Assembly: GCF_020085105.1 (NCBI RefSeq)
Contig: NC_058046.1
Coordinates: 18,841,175 to 18,905,174, forward strand
Reading direction: 5' to 3'
Length of the DNA stretch: 64,000 nt
DNA from: Siniperca chuatsi
Taxonomy: Eukaryota > Chordata > Actinopteri > Centrarchiformes > Sinipercidae
Part shown: piece by piece, positions 1 through 12,371 of the stretch
Position numbering within the stretch: the first letter of the stretch is position 1
Layout: every line of letters starts with the position of its first letter
Notes under the pieces: generated by a model
Databases searched by the model: none
What the model was told of the DNA's origin: nothing
The model's input: the letters and a program-made list of their open reading frames with translations, nothing else
Made by a program: the position numbers and the translations under genes

Positions 1-455
1 CCACTTAGTCCATACAGGGGGATGCGATATACACTGTGTGATGAAATCTTTGCCACACCCCTATCTGGGAAATAACTTTTTCTACGTTCATAGTGAGCTG
101 TACATTTACTCAAGAATCTACGTTGTCAAAGGTGCCATGTGTACTGAATTTACTAACTGTTTGCGGTTTTCAAATGCAAAACCATTTGCATACCACTCGC
201 ATCACCCGCCCCTTCCAAGCATGTAGGAGAAACTACGGTGGTTTGTCCGTTCTGGGAAACATGGTGGTGCAGCATGGCGACATCCGTGGAAGGGGACCCG
301 TTCCCTCTGTAGATATAATGGGGCTTATTCTAAGGTAACGAAAACACAGCGATTCTTATTTTCAGGTGATTATACACTAATGAAAACATGCTTATAAATA
401 TTATATTACATTTCTGCCAATAGCTCCTCCTAAATATTACACACTGGACCTTTAA
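1..455. repeat. Dispersed percomorph-type repeat, cut by the window edge
   Basis: The stretch around the words AACTACGGTGG, AACATGGTGGTGCAGCATGG, AAGGTAACGAAAACAC and ACACTGGACCTTTAA resembles a repeat I have seen in many spiny-rayed fish loci. I cannot name its family from memory. Short ORFs here have no recognisable domain. It lies in the gas2l1 intron, and its left end is outside the window. Recognition is from memory; a repeat-library search would settle it. Confidence 0.45.
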
Positions 456-3400
456 TAGTGTAAATTATAGTACTGAGTTGGTACAAATCGTTTCACCATG
501 AATAACTAAAAGAGGCGAAACATAAAGAATTTAAGATTGTGTAATCTAATTTAAAACTTATAACATGACTTACATTATATTAATAGAATGATAATTTCAC
601 AATAGCCACAAATGTACACATTAGAAGTGGAATTAGCAATTTCCAAATTTATGGAAAACATAACAAAATTATTAATATTGCAGCCACTGAGTTTCAAAGA
701 CTTTATAAAGGCTGAATTTCTAATTTAGGCCAACTTTATATGACACAATTAACTGATTTTACTTTCTGTTATGACGCAGACTAAAATGGTTGACGGTGAT
801 AAATGAAGTCCTGAAACAGAAACAGGACTGTTCTCCTCTGCATTTTCCATGTGTGTCATAAACGCACATCTATGACACATTATGCAATAATCAATCCTGC
901 AAGGGAAGGCATAAAGGTATAAATATGGGGTGAGACAGAAAGACCTATTTGCTACTCTCCCAAAAAAAAATCAGACCTCCCTCCCTTCAGCAAAAATAAA
1001 AATACACAACCCTCCCCCTTTTCTGACCTCTCCTCCCTCCTAATAATTTTCTTACAGTCCTTAAGATGGAGTGTGAAGTCTATGGATCTATGGATGCTCT
1101 TGTTTGCCTGTTGGAACAGCCATTTTAATGTGACAGACATATTTAAATGTGCCTGTTTGCGATGTGTGTGAGCCGTTGACTTGTCAGATTAGCCCTCTTC
1201 ACACTGTCTCCGCCCTCTCCTGATTCCTCAATGAGGATGACAGTGATTATGCACATGCCCAAGCAGCTACAAGTGCAGCCAGCACACTTCCCTTATTCTT
1301 CTGAGGGGAGGAAGCGGGCAGCGGCTTTGAAAGCCAACAAACCCCTATTCAGCTGCCAAAGCTCTGACAAGGATCTCGGGCTGAACGAGGGGATGAAGTG
1401 GAGAAAGTGTCATATGAACAGAGGGGGGAGTTAATAAGGCGTCTTTGTCCCCAGGGAGGTTGCTCCCTAGAGGGAGGAGATGCCTTCAGTCGTGGGGCAC
1501 AACAGCTGAAATGAACTATGGGCTTAATTTTTTAAACTCACCAGCAAGATTTAAGAAGAAATTGGTTCAACACGCCCCCACAATAATGACAAGAAGTCTC
1601 TCTGTTAGCTGTTGCCATAGAAACAGGGATTGGGTCTCTCTACGGTGGTGAAGACTGTGATACCCCTTCAGTGGTTGGGAGATTAGGCAGCTAAGCCACA
1701 GATCCAAAGTGGAACATGGTCCCAAAACATCTATTTAGCCTCACCACACTCCTCAGTGGTGCTGCAGCATTATGTAAAACATATGAAGTGCATAATAAGC
1801 TTGTTGGATATGGAAACAAGTGATAAAAAAAAAGATTTAGTCATACAAGTGTTTATACTGTAATTGTGATCATTTACTTTCTGATTGTGCTGCAAGTTTA
1901 GACCCACAAATAAGTAGGTTGTGATAGCTGTATAATGTAACATACATCTGCTTTTGTCTTTTTGTCACCTGACCTTGGTCAACAATGTTTAATATTTATG
2001 TCGCTTTCTTCTGTCTCTGTGTTAGATGACTACTAAACTATGAAGAAAGTTCATTTATGAGCTGACAGTTTGGAAATTAGTATTGTGCAATTAGCATTTT
2101 AAGACCCATAATAATTCTCTTTATAGTCATGCAATTATCCCACTCCAGTTACACAAAGATATTTGTTTATTTGGATTCCCAGTAGCTGTTACCGTCATGA
2201 CAGCTACTCCTCCTCCACAGTTAAAAAACAATAACAGATTCATTATATAGAGATATGAAGCCATGTCTATATATGTTACAACAGCACCTCTATTATAGTA
2301 TACTGTACACACTATGTAAAAACTAAAATAGATCTTCTGATCTCAGAGAGAGTCAGAAGTGACAGCAGATCTATTAGACAAAGCAAAAGTATGTCTGCTG
2401 TGTTAAAAAAAGGTCTATTCATCCTGTTCCTGTTGCAACTTCTTTACAGTATGTGGATCTCTGTTAGTGGACCTTTTATGATGTTTTTATTGTGGAAATG
2501 TATATCAGTGGTGATGAAAACTTGATATGAAACTCGTGCAGCCTTGCTTTTCACTGCTGTCGCATGATGGTCACGCAGCATCACACAAACAGTAAACCTG
2601 TTACTGACATAAGGCCAGAGCAGTGGAGAGTAAACAGTTTATACTCTCAGGTCTGATAGACATAAGCAGATCAGCTGTTTTGACGGATTTGATGTAGTAG
2701 GGGAGCAAGGCCGATGAAAAGACTTGTAGTGGATTGGCAGGGATTGTGTTAGAGAGAAGGTGGGGTCAGACTTTGGTGCACATGCCATGTCTGTGGCCCC
2801 TCTCAGACCACGGTCAGGGACCTGGTAATGAGGCGCTGTGCCACGTGTGATTTGGTGGAAATAAACCCTGTGCCAGTCCACACAGATGTACCATTATGGC
2901 TTTGCCTTGCCTGCCCTCTGAGACACGGGTACAGCCTTTAAAACATGTGGCTGGCAGACTGTGTTACACAACCCAAGGCAGGGGGATGCATCCATGGGGC
3001 TCGCGCATCAGTCAAATTGTGTTGCTTCAGTGAAGGCAGCTTCTGCCTGGAGGGAGTGAGACTCTTTGGTCTGATCTTGTGGCTGTGTGTGCCTCAAAGA
3101 GCAGAGGAGAGTAGGAAGTGACATATCCACCAACCCCCCTCTGTCTGTCCATGCCCCCTCTCCTCTCTGCTCCTCTCCCCGATAACTGAAATCTCAGCGG
3201 AGGAGCAGAGAGGACAGCAGGGGGGTGAGTTGTTACCATGCTAATTTACCCTGCTAACCCTCTGAAAACACGGGAAAGCCAGCTGAGAGGCATGAGAGAG
3301 AGAGGCTCTTTATTATCCTACCATACTTGGTTTAATTGTGAGTTGGCATGGCAATGAACAGCCCTCATAATGGCAGCAGCTGGGGGTGATATGGGAGAAA

Positions 3401-3648
3401 GAGGAGGTGTGGGGGAGGGAAAGGCAGGGGCACAGGCAGGGGTGCATCTAGATGTTACGTAACACTGAAGGCCAGCCAGCCTTCAGCAAGCTGCCCCACT
3501 TGTGGAATTTGCATATTTGTTGACTTGTGCAGTGTGTGTGGTAGTGCAGTATATCTAAAGGTTTAACCATTTTATTTGTGCATGAATGAATGTGTATATT
3601 ACTTTCTGTTTATCTATTGAAGCCTTGATTTCTCTCTTTCTCCCTCAG
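456..3648 (+). other. Intron of gas2l1, no gene seen
   Basis: This AT-rich then mixed sequence runs up to the polypyrimidine tract and CAG at 3646-3648 that precede the GAR-domain exon. The next upstream gas2l1 exon (calponin-homology domain and first half of the GAR domain) was not found here and should lie to the left. Short ORFs on both strands show no domain or codon bias that I trust. Confidence 0.6.
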
Positions 3649-5129
3649 GTCCTTCGTACTCATGTGATGGTGCGTGTTGGAGGGGGCTGGGACACATTAG
3701 AGCACTATTTGGACAAGCATGACCCGTGTCGCTGTGCTGCTTTTGGTGAGGTCACTTCCTATTCCCCGTCAGCCCCTTACACACTTCATTGTTGTGTCTC
3801 GTGTGTTACATCGAAGATTATAAACAAATCATTCGCATCTGATGAACTATGTGTTAGACTAGACATAATAAACTATAATTTCTGCAATTCTAAAGTAATT
3901 TCACATATTCTTATTTTTGCTGTTGACTGATTTGTTATATCGCCCAACCACAATCTGTCTGTTTCATACTGAAACCGGACGAAAATTACTTCCAGCCATG
4001 AAATTTAGGTCTGCAAAATGATGCACGTTTGTAATGGAAAATGTGCAGTCACTCTGACTCTGTAATTCCTCTACTGTTACCTAATCCCACAACACATCTG
4101 TGTAGCATCTCATCAACACAATGACTTTTTTTGCCTATAAACTGGACACCCGTCCTAACCATTCCATGTTTACACTAACTTTGATTAGCAGCACAGAGCA
4201 CAGTGATGCATGCCCATAACTATGCTGGGTGAGACCATCCTTCCTTATCCGTGCGTCCAAACTGCTGCTAAAGTGGTGATGTCAAGGGCCGAGCGTCTGG
4301 CCTGGACAGCTGACACTAGCTGATATCATAATTGCTGTTACAGAAGAGGCCATGTTGAAGATCATAGAGTATTAAATGATTACAGAAATAGGCCTTTTGT
4401 GTTCTATAAATGTTCTCCCTAAATGGTGAGATCATCAGCATTTCTCTGGTCGGCTAGTTTCACAAGTAAGGGTCTATTTCTCTAGTTCAGGGAAGCATAC
4501 AGCATGTTATCTACTGCTGCTATCTAAGAGCTTGATGACACTGATGTGGTTAGCTATGATATATTTCTGGACCTCTAAATTACTTTTATCCTTGGTGACT
4601 GTACAGTCTTAAAATGTTGGTTTGAGGTCTGTCTTAAACACTTGTTATCAATCTGTCTCCCCAGCCCATCGCTACCACCAGGCTAAAGCCAGTGGCCAAG
4701 GTCAGGGAGCCCATAGCAAGTCCTCGAGTGCCCACTCCTCCCGCTCCACTAGCCCAGGTCCACACTGGCGAAATGATGGCATCGCACCGTACAAACCTCC
4801 TGACAGGCGCTCCTTAGAGCCCCCCTCTGCTCCATGTGCCGCTTCCTCCTCCACACGGCCCGGCCGCTCTCAGCACCCTTCTGGCTCCACCGAGCTCGAC
4901 TCTGGTGCAGCACGTACTCTACTCCCACGGCCGCCACGAGACCGCTCAGAACCCCGCCACTTTAATCCTCTCAGGTGAGTGTGTGTGTCTACGCAAGTGT
5001 ACGGATAAGTGTTGGGATAAGTGTGTTACCATGATAACAAATTAATCTCTCTCAAGTAGCGTGGCAGGCCACACTCAGATTTTGCTGCTTGCTCTTTTGT
5101 GCCTACAGACGAGCAGGCAGACAGAAAGA

Positions 5130-5195
<66 letters not shown>

Positions 5196-8100
5196 GAACT
5201 GGGAATATACACCACAAATACACATACCAGGAAACCACAGATTAGACCAGAGCAGATTTGTCTAATCTCAGGTGACATAGCTCAGATAAATTTGCCTCAC
5301 ACAGACACCCTATAGCACCTCCTAGTGGCTAGAAGGTAGACACCAAACATGTTCAATCAGCTCTCCTTTCTCCCCACTCTTCTCTCTTCTACTCTCATTC
5401 AGTTAATTAGACCATCGACTGCCTAAAGATGGCTGTGATTCTGTGCGAGCTGTTGCTCAAGCCTTTCTTCTCCTGCCATGGCAAACAGATGGTCTGAATT
5501 AGTATGAAACCAGTGACAAATGAAACCACACATCAGTTTGATGCTTCTGAAGTGACATCAGTGATAAAGAAGTGACCAGGCTGGTGGCATCTGAGCCAGA
5601 GTAGTGGCATGTTAAACTGCCGTTAAACATGGCTCTTTCTATGGGATATAGAGACCATAAGATCTGCTTATGCTCTGGTTGAAGGTTTAGTTGGTCACAT
5701 ACCTTCCCTATATGTCAGAGTGTGAAGGCGCCATTGTTTAACACAATTTTGAGCTGAATGGTGGTTTACTTTGGCTTCTAGCCAATGTGTGGCTCATTTC
5801 TGTGCTGAGCGATGGCTCAGACCAGGCGTCAAGCCAACAGCTTATTTGAATTAACCCTGTGTGGATGGGGCATCCTCTTTCAAGTGCGGCAGACTAGCTG
5901 AAGACTAATCTGACAACTATCCCTAGACAACTGGTCATAGCTAACTGGAGAAGTAGGTCAACAGGTGGGCTCCATGCAGGCAAATTACCATGCCTGAGTA
6001 TATACAAACCTAATTTCTGAGGATAACTTTAGAAGTCCGGTGTAATAAAACACCAATTAAAGGCAAAACCTGTGGGCATGCTAGTTTCTTACCTACATAC
6101 AAATTTATATATGTGAGATTGCAGGTGTAAATTTCATAGTCAAGCAAATAACACAGCCTCTACAGGCTCTTTAAATATCCAACTTAAGTACACATATCTA
6201 GGTTTATTCTTCCTGTAAGTGAGTTCACTCCAGGTGCTGATTACAGTTAAATCTAATGCTACTGGTGCATGACAGTGGAGAGGTGTCTTGGCTGAAAAAG
6301 GGCAGTGCTAAGTGTTTGGCGTAGAAAATCTACAAGACCAAGTATGTGATATTATTATAAATATAAATGACTCTTTGTCTCCTCCCTACATTGTAGGAAT
6401 AAGGAGACAAAGTTGCCAGTGACAAGACGTCTGTCTGGAGACAGTGACTCCTCTACAGCCTCCTCTAAAGGTGGAGGAGGAGGAGGAGGGGGGCGGTACT
6501 CTCTTGGTGGTGTCTCGCGGCGCTCTGGTGAAGAGGTAGTTCTGCTTGTCAGTCGCAAGGAGGGGAAGCATATGATTGAGAGGCCTGGAGCTGGAAATCA
6601 GACCCCATCCCTGCGTCCCTTACTGCCCCGTGCTCGCAGCCAGTCTCGGGAACGTCCTGCAATCGCTCCAATACTCAAACCCAACCCACCACAAGGATCC
6701 TCTGATGGATCACGAACATCCCGCACAGAGAGGGGCCGCTCCCTCGGAAATGAGGGCCCGAGGAGGCTCCATGCTCCACGTTCCCACAGCCAGAGTAAGT
6801 TACAAATCCGTACACGCTCAAGTGATGCCAGCCCGGGACCCGCTTCCTGCTACAGAGACCCTCAGCCCCCACCCCCCGACAGACGAGAGGACCTTCGGGC
6901 CAAACAAGTGCCCCCATCCTCTCCCAGATTAGGTGGTGGGTTCACCAAGAGGCAGTCATCCTCATGCTCGAACTCACCTATTAAAGGGGTCCAGAACAAC
7001 AACAGCAGCCCCGGCAAGAAGACTATTACTACTCCCAGACCTCCTGCCCCTCGCTCACCCTCCATAGGAAAAGGCAGACTACTGCCACCAGTCACCTCAG
7101 GAGGTCGACGTTCACCACACTCATCTCCCCGCAACTCTCACCATCATCCTTCCCGCTCCCCTCGGACGTTACAGGGCCCTCGCTCTGCTGGGCGAGGCCA
7201 CCATAGGAACTGGTCTGGCCTGGAGCACCAGGAGCCCGAGGAGGAAGGACTGGGCCTTGGCTTCCAGATGCTGCCAACACTAGATCCCCAGAGGGAGCAG
7301 GACTTGTATCGCAGCTTTGAGGCTGAGTTTCTGGCTAATACACAGCAGGCCAGAGGACTGTCTAGTAGAGCCCCAGGAGGAGTGACCCTGCAGGGAGCTG
7401 GGACACATTCAGTGCCAGCACCCACTGATCCTAATGTCACTGACTCTGCCTATTCCTCTTCTAACTCCTCCACCTCCTCCCTGAATGTGGGGGCAAAGAT
7501 AGGAACTCTGCCTGACCTCAGGGAATCCAAGAGAACTAATCCCCGTCACTTCCCACTGGAGGACCCCATAAATTTACTTTATGGACAAAATTTTGGAGGA
7601 CCACACAGCTTTGGTCAAGGAGAGTCTGAGCACTGGGGGGAGCGTGGAGGGGGTCTCAAGAAGCTCCCAGCCATCTCTAGCTCCATAGAGGAGAGGGAAC
7701 TTCCATCTTCCCTGCCTGGTCTTGGAGACACAGAGTCGGACAGATTGATGAATCAGGTCCCGTCACAACCTGCTTTCCACTGTAGGAATATGAATGGAGA
7801 CCATGGAGGTTTTCCTCCTACAGGGGGGATGACAGGTCAGCAGGGTCAGCTTGGCTGGGACACAGGGCCTGAAGGAGATGTTCCTCTGGAGAATCACCAG
7901 CCAAACTTACCTTATGACCTAGAAAATGATGACGGCACTGATGACCTCCCGCCACCAGAGGCTTGTCCGTCACCTGTGCCTCTTCTCCCCTCTGAGGACT
8001 GCTCCTTCCAGGATTCCTCTAGTGAAAACTCTTCCATGTGCTTCAGCCTGAGCGAATCCCGCTCTGAATCCCCCCCACCATCTTCACCCCTGGCCAACGG

Positions 8101-8470
8101 GGACGCCGATGGAGTGCTGCAGACTAAGAAAGGGCAAAAGAAGTCAGACAGGTTAGCCACTATCTCAAAGCACAAACTGAGAGGCAGGATCAGGCCTCGC
8201 ACCGACAACAGGCCAGAAAACAGCCCCTCACGTATCCCCACCCCGGTCAGCTACCGAGATCTGCAGGCTCACGATACGCTTTCCCCATGCCACACCCCAC
8301 CGCTGTCCCCTCAGAGCTCGCACTCTACTAGTCGTCCAGCCACATGCAAGAGCCTGCACCAGGCCTTCGCAGATATGATCCATCCTCAACCACGTTCCCC
8401 ATCCATGGGCAACAAAGATTGCTCCTACCCTGGACAGTCAGGGAGCCTGGAAACTGAAGCTTGGATGTAG
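3649..8470 (+). CDS. gas2l1: GAS2-like protein 1, C-terminal three exons (5' partial)
   Basis: Exons are 3649-3745, 4665-4974 and 6397-8470, with GT..AG borders and consistent phases (0, 1, 2); the stop is TAG at 8468-8470. The first exon encodes the second half of the GAR (GAS2-related) microtubule-binding domain, including [17 protein letters not shown] and the cysteine motif DPCRC. The other exons encode a long low-complexity tail rich in Ser, Pro, Arg and Gly, with a run of eight Gly near 6471. The tail contains SRIP followed by TP (codons 8228-8239), which fits the SxIP motif used by this family to bind EB1 at microtubule plus ends. Family members crosslink actin (CH domain) and microtubules (GAR and tail). 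The CH exons lie outside the window. Synteny with ap1b1 and rasl10a supports gas2l1 over other GAS2 paralogues. The start here is an exon border, not a start codon. Confidence 0.88.
4975..6396 (+). other. Last intron of gas2l1
   Basis: It is bounded by donor GTGAGT at 4975 and acceptor TTGTAG ending at 6396. It holds the (AC)n tract at 5133 and otherwise unremarkable sequence. ORFs across the AC tract encode only Thr-His or Cys-Val repeats and are not genes. Confidence 0.7.
5133..5193. repeat. (AC)n microsatellite, about 30 units
   Basis: An uninterrupted AC dinucleotide run of about 61 bp lies within the last gas2l1 intron. It is the type of locus that is usually length-polymorphic. Confidence 0.97.
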
Positions 8471-11310
8471 CACAAATGACACAGGGTTGTTGTCATGAAC
8501 TTTGACTACTGTGTAAAAAAGAAAAAAGACTTAAGACTGGGCTATAGACTGTTTTCACTGCATGTCTCCAACGCTCCTTTTTCACTTAGTTTCACATTGC
8601 TTTTATTTTGCACTCAAGCCAAATTATTTATTACCAAAGGAATGGTCTTTAATATTACTTTTACTGTAATTTTAATGTGTGCATGGGGATGCTTTTGCCA
8701 ATCATAAGGTGTTTTTTTTTGCAAGACACTTGTGAAATTCTCATGGTTGATAGAGAGAGATAGAGAGAGAGCATATGTGCTGCCATGTGCCCCACTGACG
8801 GGCATGGTAAAGTTCCAGGGATTTAAAGCTGCAACTCTATAAACAGCATAAACACTAAACCTTTAGTCAGATGGATTGGCTCCCTCTTGTGGTTTGCCAC
8901 AGCATCTCTGCTTGCCTTGATAGTCAAAATACTGGTATGACTGTGATATTTTCAGTCTCTCCACATTAGTGGTCTTCATATATGGCTCATTATACTCATA
9001 TTCACAATATACTAATAGGTAACATAGACAAAGGTACCCCATCATTCTTCTGACTTTATGAACACTACATGCACTACCAATCTCTGTACAGTTGTCTGCT
9101 GTTATTAATGTCTGATGTCACCTTTTCACAACAATTGATGTAGTCTATATAGATAATATTTGTTTTTAAATGCTTAATGTGTTACAGGTTTTTAAGATTA
9201 TGTTTGATGCAGTAAAACATTTTAACTATATTTCAACTTTTAAGTGGATTAAGTGTAAAAATATGAGGAGCAGTGAAGGTTGTATTACTTTGTGTCATTG
9301 TCACTGAAACAGAAATGTTGAGAGCTCTTCCTCTGACCAAACTGTACTCTGGAATACAATGCTACATATATACATGTGCAAGAGTCAAATGCTTTGGAGA
9401 ATGGATGTGTAAATATATGTTGATGTGCTCATTAATAGATGTGGGTATTTTGTATATAAAAAGGCATTGACTATACAGTTTAATGTACATATTCACTGTA
9501 ATCAGTTCTGTGCTGCCTTAGCTATGCAATATTGGTATTGGAAATGCCTTGACTATTCCCTTTGCCTTAAAATGTATTCGCAGGTTAGTTTTTGAATGTT
9601 TTTGCTCAACATCACTAAGATCTATTCGGTAACACTACATTGCCATCATTAACTGTTAGATGATAATAGAAATGGGAGAGTTTGAGTATGAATGTGGGAA
9701 AAAGTGAGGAACATTGCCAATTTTAATTATAAATTATACTTGATGTAGGTGTACAATTCATGATAAAGATATATAATTTATTGCCTCTGAATCCAATTAG
9801 TTGTTTTGAAACACAAGAAGCTACTTAGCAGATGGATTTCAAAGACATGGCACGATCTATGGTGACATCTAGTGGCTAAAGAAAGTCATGTTTTATTGAC
9901 AGTAAAAACTGTTTTCCTGAAACAGTGCCCTTTCTTCCATTCTTCTGGTGCTGATTAGAGCCAATAATAATGGTATTATAAGGTGAAGTTTGATGGATGA
10001 AGAATGATTTTGACTTGAATGTCTACATGTGTGCAACAGTGCATGCATAATAGATACTGTAACTGGATATTAGGGTTCTCTTGTGAAGCTCTTGCACAGT
10101 TGTCAGGAGTATGAGAGGCCAGACCTCAGCTACAGTACTTCTGTTTTTGGTATTTAACAGGTGTGGACTTTGTAAAATATATTTGAAAGTGGAAAAGTGG
10201 GAATTGTAGTGTCAGTGCCCTGCAGAAACCCCATAACTCCCCCCCCCCAAAAAAGAAAAACATCTTGTTGTCAATTAAGAGAAGTTGGTGGACATTTGCT
10301 TTTGATGTGGTTACAATTGTTTTGATAAATCTCTCCCAGAGAGATTATGGAGACAATGTCAGTAAAAATGAAAGACACAACATTTGTGAATAACATCTTT
10401 TTGCTGGGCACTGACACGGTGAATATGCTAGAAAAAGAAGAGTGTGCATATATTTGTGTACATACTGTATGAGAATATGTACAGAGTTGGAGTGAAGAGG
10501 AGAGTGATGTTGGTCTAATTTATTTATTTATGAAATTAAGTCTCATTGGGCTCAAGTGACATCTGTGTCCCAGGTACTGTTAAGTGAGCTGTAAGTGTTT
10601 AGGGTAAATCCAGACAAGGTGGGGCCCAACATGTAGAAACATCATGCATTTTTTTTCTCAACAGTATACTATAAAGAGACATAATCTGTTAGAAATGTTG
10701 GCAGTTTAAAAACATGGCATGACCCTACAGACAAACTAAACATATTTGGGCTGTTTTGCAATATTCAGAGATAAAGTAATTTGATTTATGACTCCTCATT
10801 GCTACAAATAATTTATGATGTATCAGTATTGTTAGAGCTACATTGATCCCATATGTAGCTGGTTATCAGTTTCCCCTGTATAAACACATTCTAACATGTA
10901 TTCTAATTATTTTCAGTTTAAATTTGTTTTGTCTTATTTGAAGACGTTTGCATTTTGATCAGCTGGTGTTTAAAATATACCAGTTATGTGAACTGTGACT
11001 TCCTACAAACATGCCATTACATTTGGTTATCAATCACAAAAAGAGTGATTGTTACATAATCTGCTCTTTGTCCTGCACAACTTTGCAAATTTCATGAAAC
11101 TCTCTCTCCTTCTCTCTATCCCTAATCAGCGAAATCTGAATGTTCATGATCAGACAATTTCTTGTTTGCTAATGTTATTTTCACTAAAACTTCAGTTAAA
11201 TGTACAGATTGCTTGACATTGTGGAATTTGTATGTATGAAATAGCAATACTGCAACATTTCACTGTTTTTTGAAGTTGAAAATGCTGTCAAGTTGTTCTT
11301 GTAATAAATA
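8471..11310 (+). other. gas2l1: Probable long 3' UTR of gas2l1
   Basis: After the stop at 8470 there is about 2.8 kb of AT-rich sequence without a recognisable gene, ending near an AATAAA at 11303. No splice-linked coding exon appears before the ap1b1 promoter region, so a long 3' UTR is the simplest reading. Where the transcript really ends cannot be seen. A CTCF-like word, CCACAAGAGGGAGCC on the minus strand, lies at 8878-8892. Confidence 0.4.
11303..11308 (+). terminator. gas2l1: Candidate polyadenylation signal for gas2l1
   Basis: A canonical AATAAA hexamer is followed by a T-rich stretch. A second AATAAA lies at 11682-11687. Either could end the gas2l1 transcript; the choice needs transcript data. 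Confidence 0.35.
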
Positions 11311-11820
11311 TTTTCCTCTGAAGTTTATGAATCTGCGCTGATCAATTTTTCATGTAGAGCTTTGGTCACAGCAGCGTGCAGAACAGATTGGGTTTGTATT
11401 TGGGGGAAGTCCTGCAGTTTCAGAAAAGCCAAAATGTAAATGTGAATAATGATGATATTTTTTATACACAATGTGATTTACTAACTTCTTGTACTTGTTG
11501 CATAAGATGTGTGTAATCATCTCATTCGTCCCATTGACTGATATCTGAAGATCTCTTTGTGCAGATTTAGCAGTCTGGAAATACTGACGTTGTTTCCCTT
11601 TAAAACTGTCTTCTACCCATGAATTTGGAAGATAATGCAATTTTTGCAATTTGACCCACACCTAGTCAGTTTATTTGGTAAAATAAAGCTAGCTAAAATT
11701 AATATACCTTTCTGAAGGTTATAGTGTTCAATTTTTGTTGAAACCGCTTTAGAGGGGCGTTGATTTAACGTTATGGTCATTTTAGAGGCTGTAGTTCTTA
11801 GTGCTGTTGAGTATTGTCTT

Positions 11821-11956
11821 ATACTCAGAGGTGTTTCTAAAATTTAGTCTACCCTTTTTAAATAGATTGACAAAACATAAGAAACACCTGTACTTTTAAC
11901 ACAGTGTAAAGTGATATACAAGGCATGGACAAAATATTAGAAACACCTCTCAGTAT
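11821..11956. repeat. Short inverted-repeat (MITE-like) element
   Basis: The 23 bases at 11821-11843 are the reverse complement of 11934-11956 with about 21 of 23 matches (core AGAAACACCTCT). The roughly 90-bp spacer contains a third, direct AAGAAACACCT word. This fits a small foldback or MITE-like element between gas2l1 and ap1b1. The family is not identified. Confidence 0.5.
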
Positions 11957-12162
11957 AACAATTAATCTTTGCAGGGTGTAGAGTGCCTTACCAAATAAAC
12001 TGCCAACTGAGTATATTACCACGTATTTATAGAGCCTAATTACTTTGTTATTTCAGTAACTGTATCGGATAACTCTTTCATAGTTTTGTATTCACATTAC
12101 TACTCTTTATGTTGTTCAGTGGATCTGTTGCCTGTCCTACTACATCCAAGCGTTAATCTTAA

Positions 12163-12371
12163 GAAATTGTCGACAATTTCTGGAAAGTGCCGACAATAAC
12201 ATATTGTTGACAGAGCTGTTGAACCGCTTTAGCTCCAGTAATTATGAGCAAGCCTCTCTGAATGAAAGCTGACGTTGCTTGTCTGTTTGCAAACGTTATT
12301 TTGTTGAAAGACGGAAGTAAATCAAGTGGGAGGGGACGAAGGCCATCACAGCTCCTACTACGCCTGTCACG
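12163..12371 (+). promoter_or_regulatory. ap1b1: Probable ap1b1 promoter and non-coding exon 1
   Basis: The region is relatively G+C rich. It contains an ETS-type ACGGAAGT at 12311-12318 and a good splice donor CACG|GTAAGG after 12371. The start codon of ap1b1 sits in an exon that begins only at 14646, so a non-coding first exon upstream is expected, and about 12320-12371 is the best candidate. No TATA box is evident, as is usual for housekeeping genes. A perfect 18-bp palindrome occupies 12163-12180. The transcription start is inferred. Confidence 0.4.

Noticed and set aside
952..1140. Minus strand ORF with LKWLFQQ, resembling a Tc1 transposase word
   Set aside because: Only seven residues match; the catalytic residues, the inverted ends and the rest of the domain are absent, so it is either chance or too decayed to call.
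5026..5315. ORFs on both strands across the AC microsatellite
   Set aside because: They are Thr-His or Val-Cys dipeptide repeats produced by the dinucleotide tract.
6862..7440. Minus strand ORFs opposite the gas2l1 last exon
   Set aside because: Shadows of the real coding frame, which matches the GAS2L1 tail and splices in phase.
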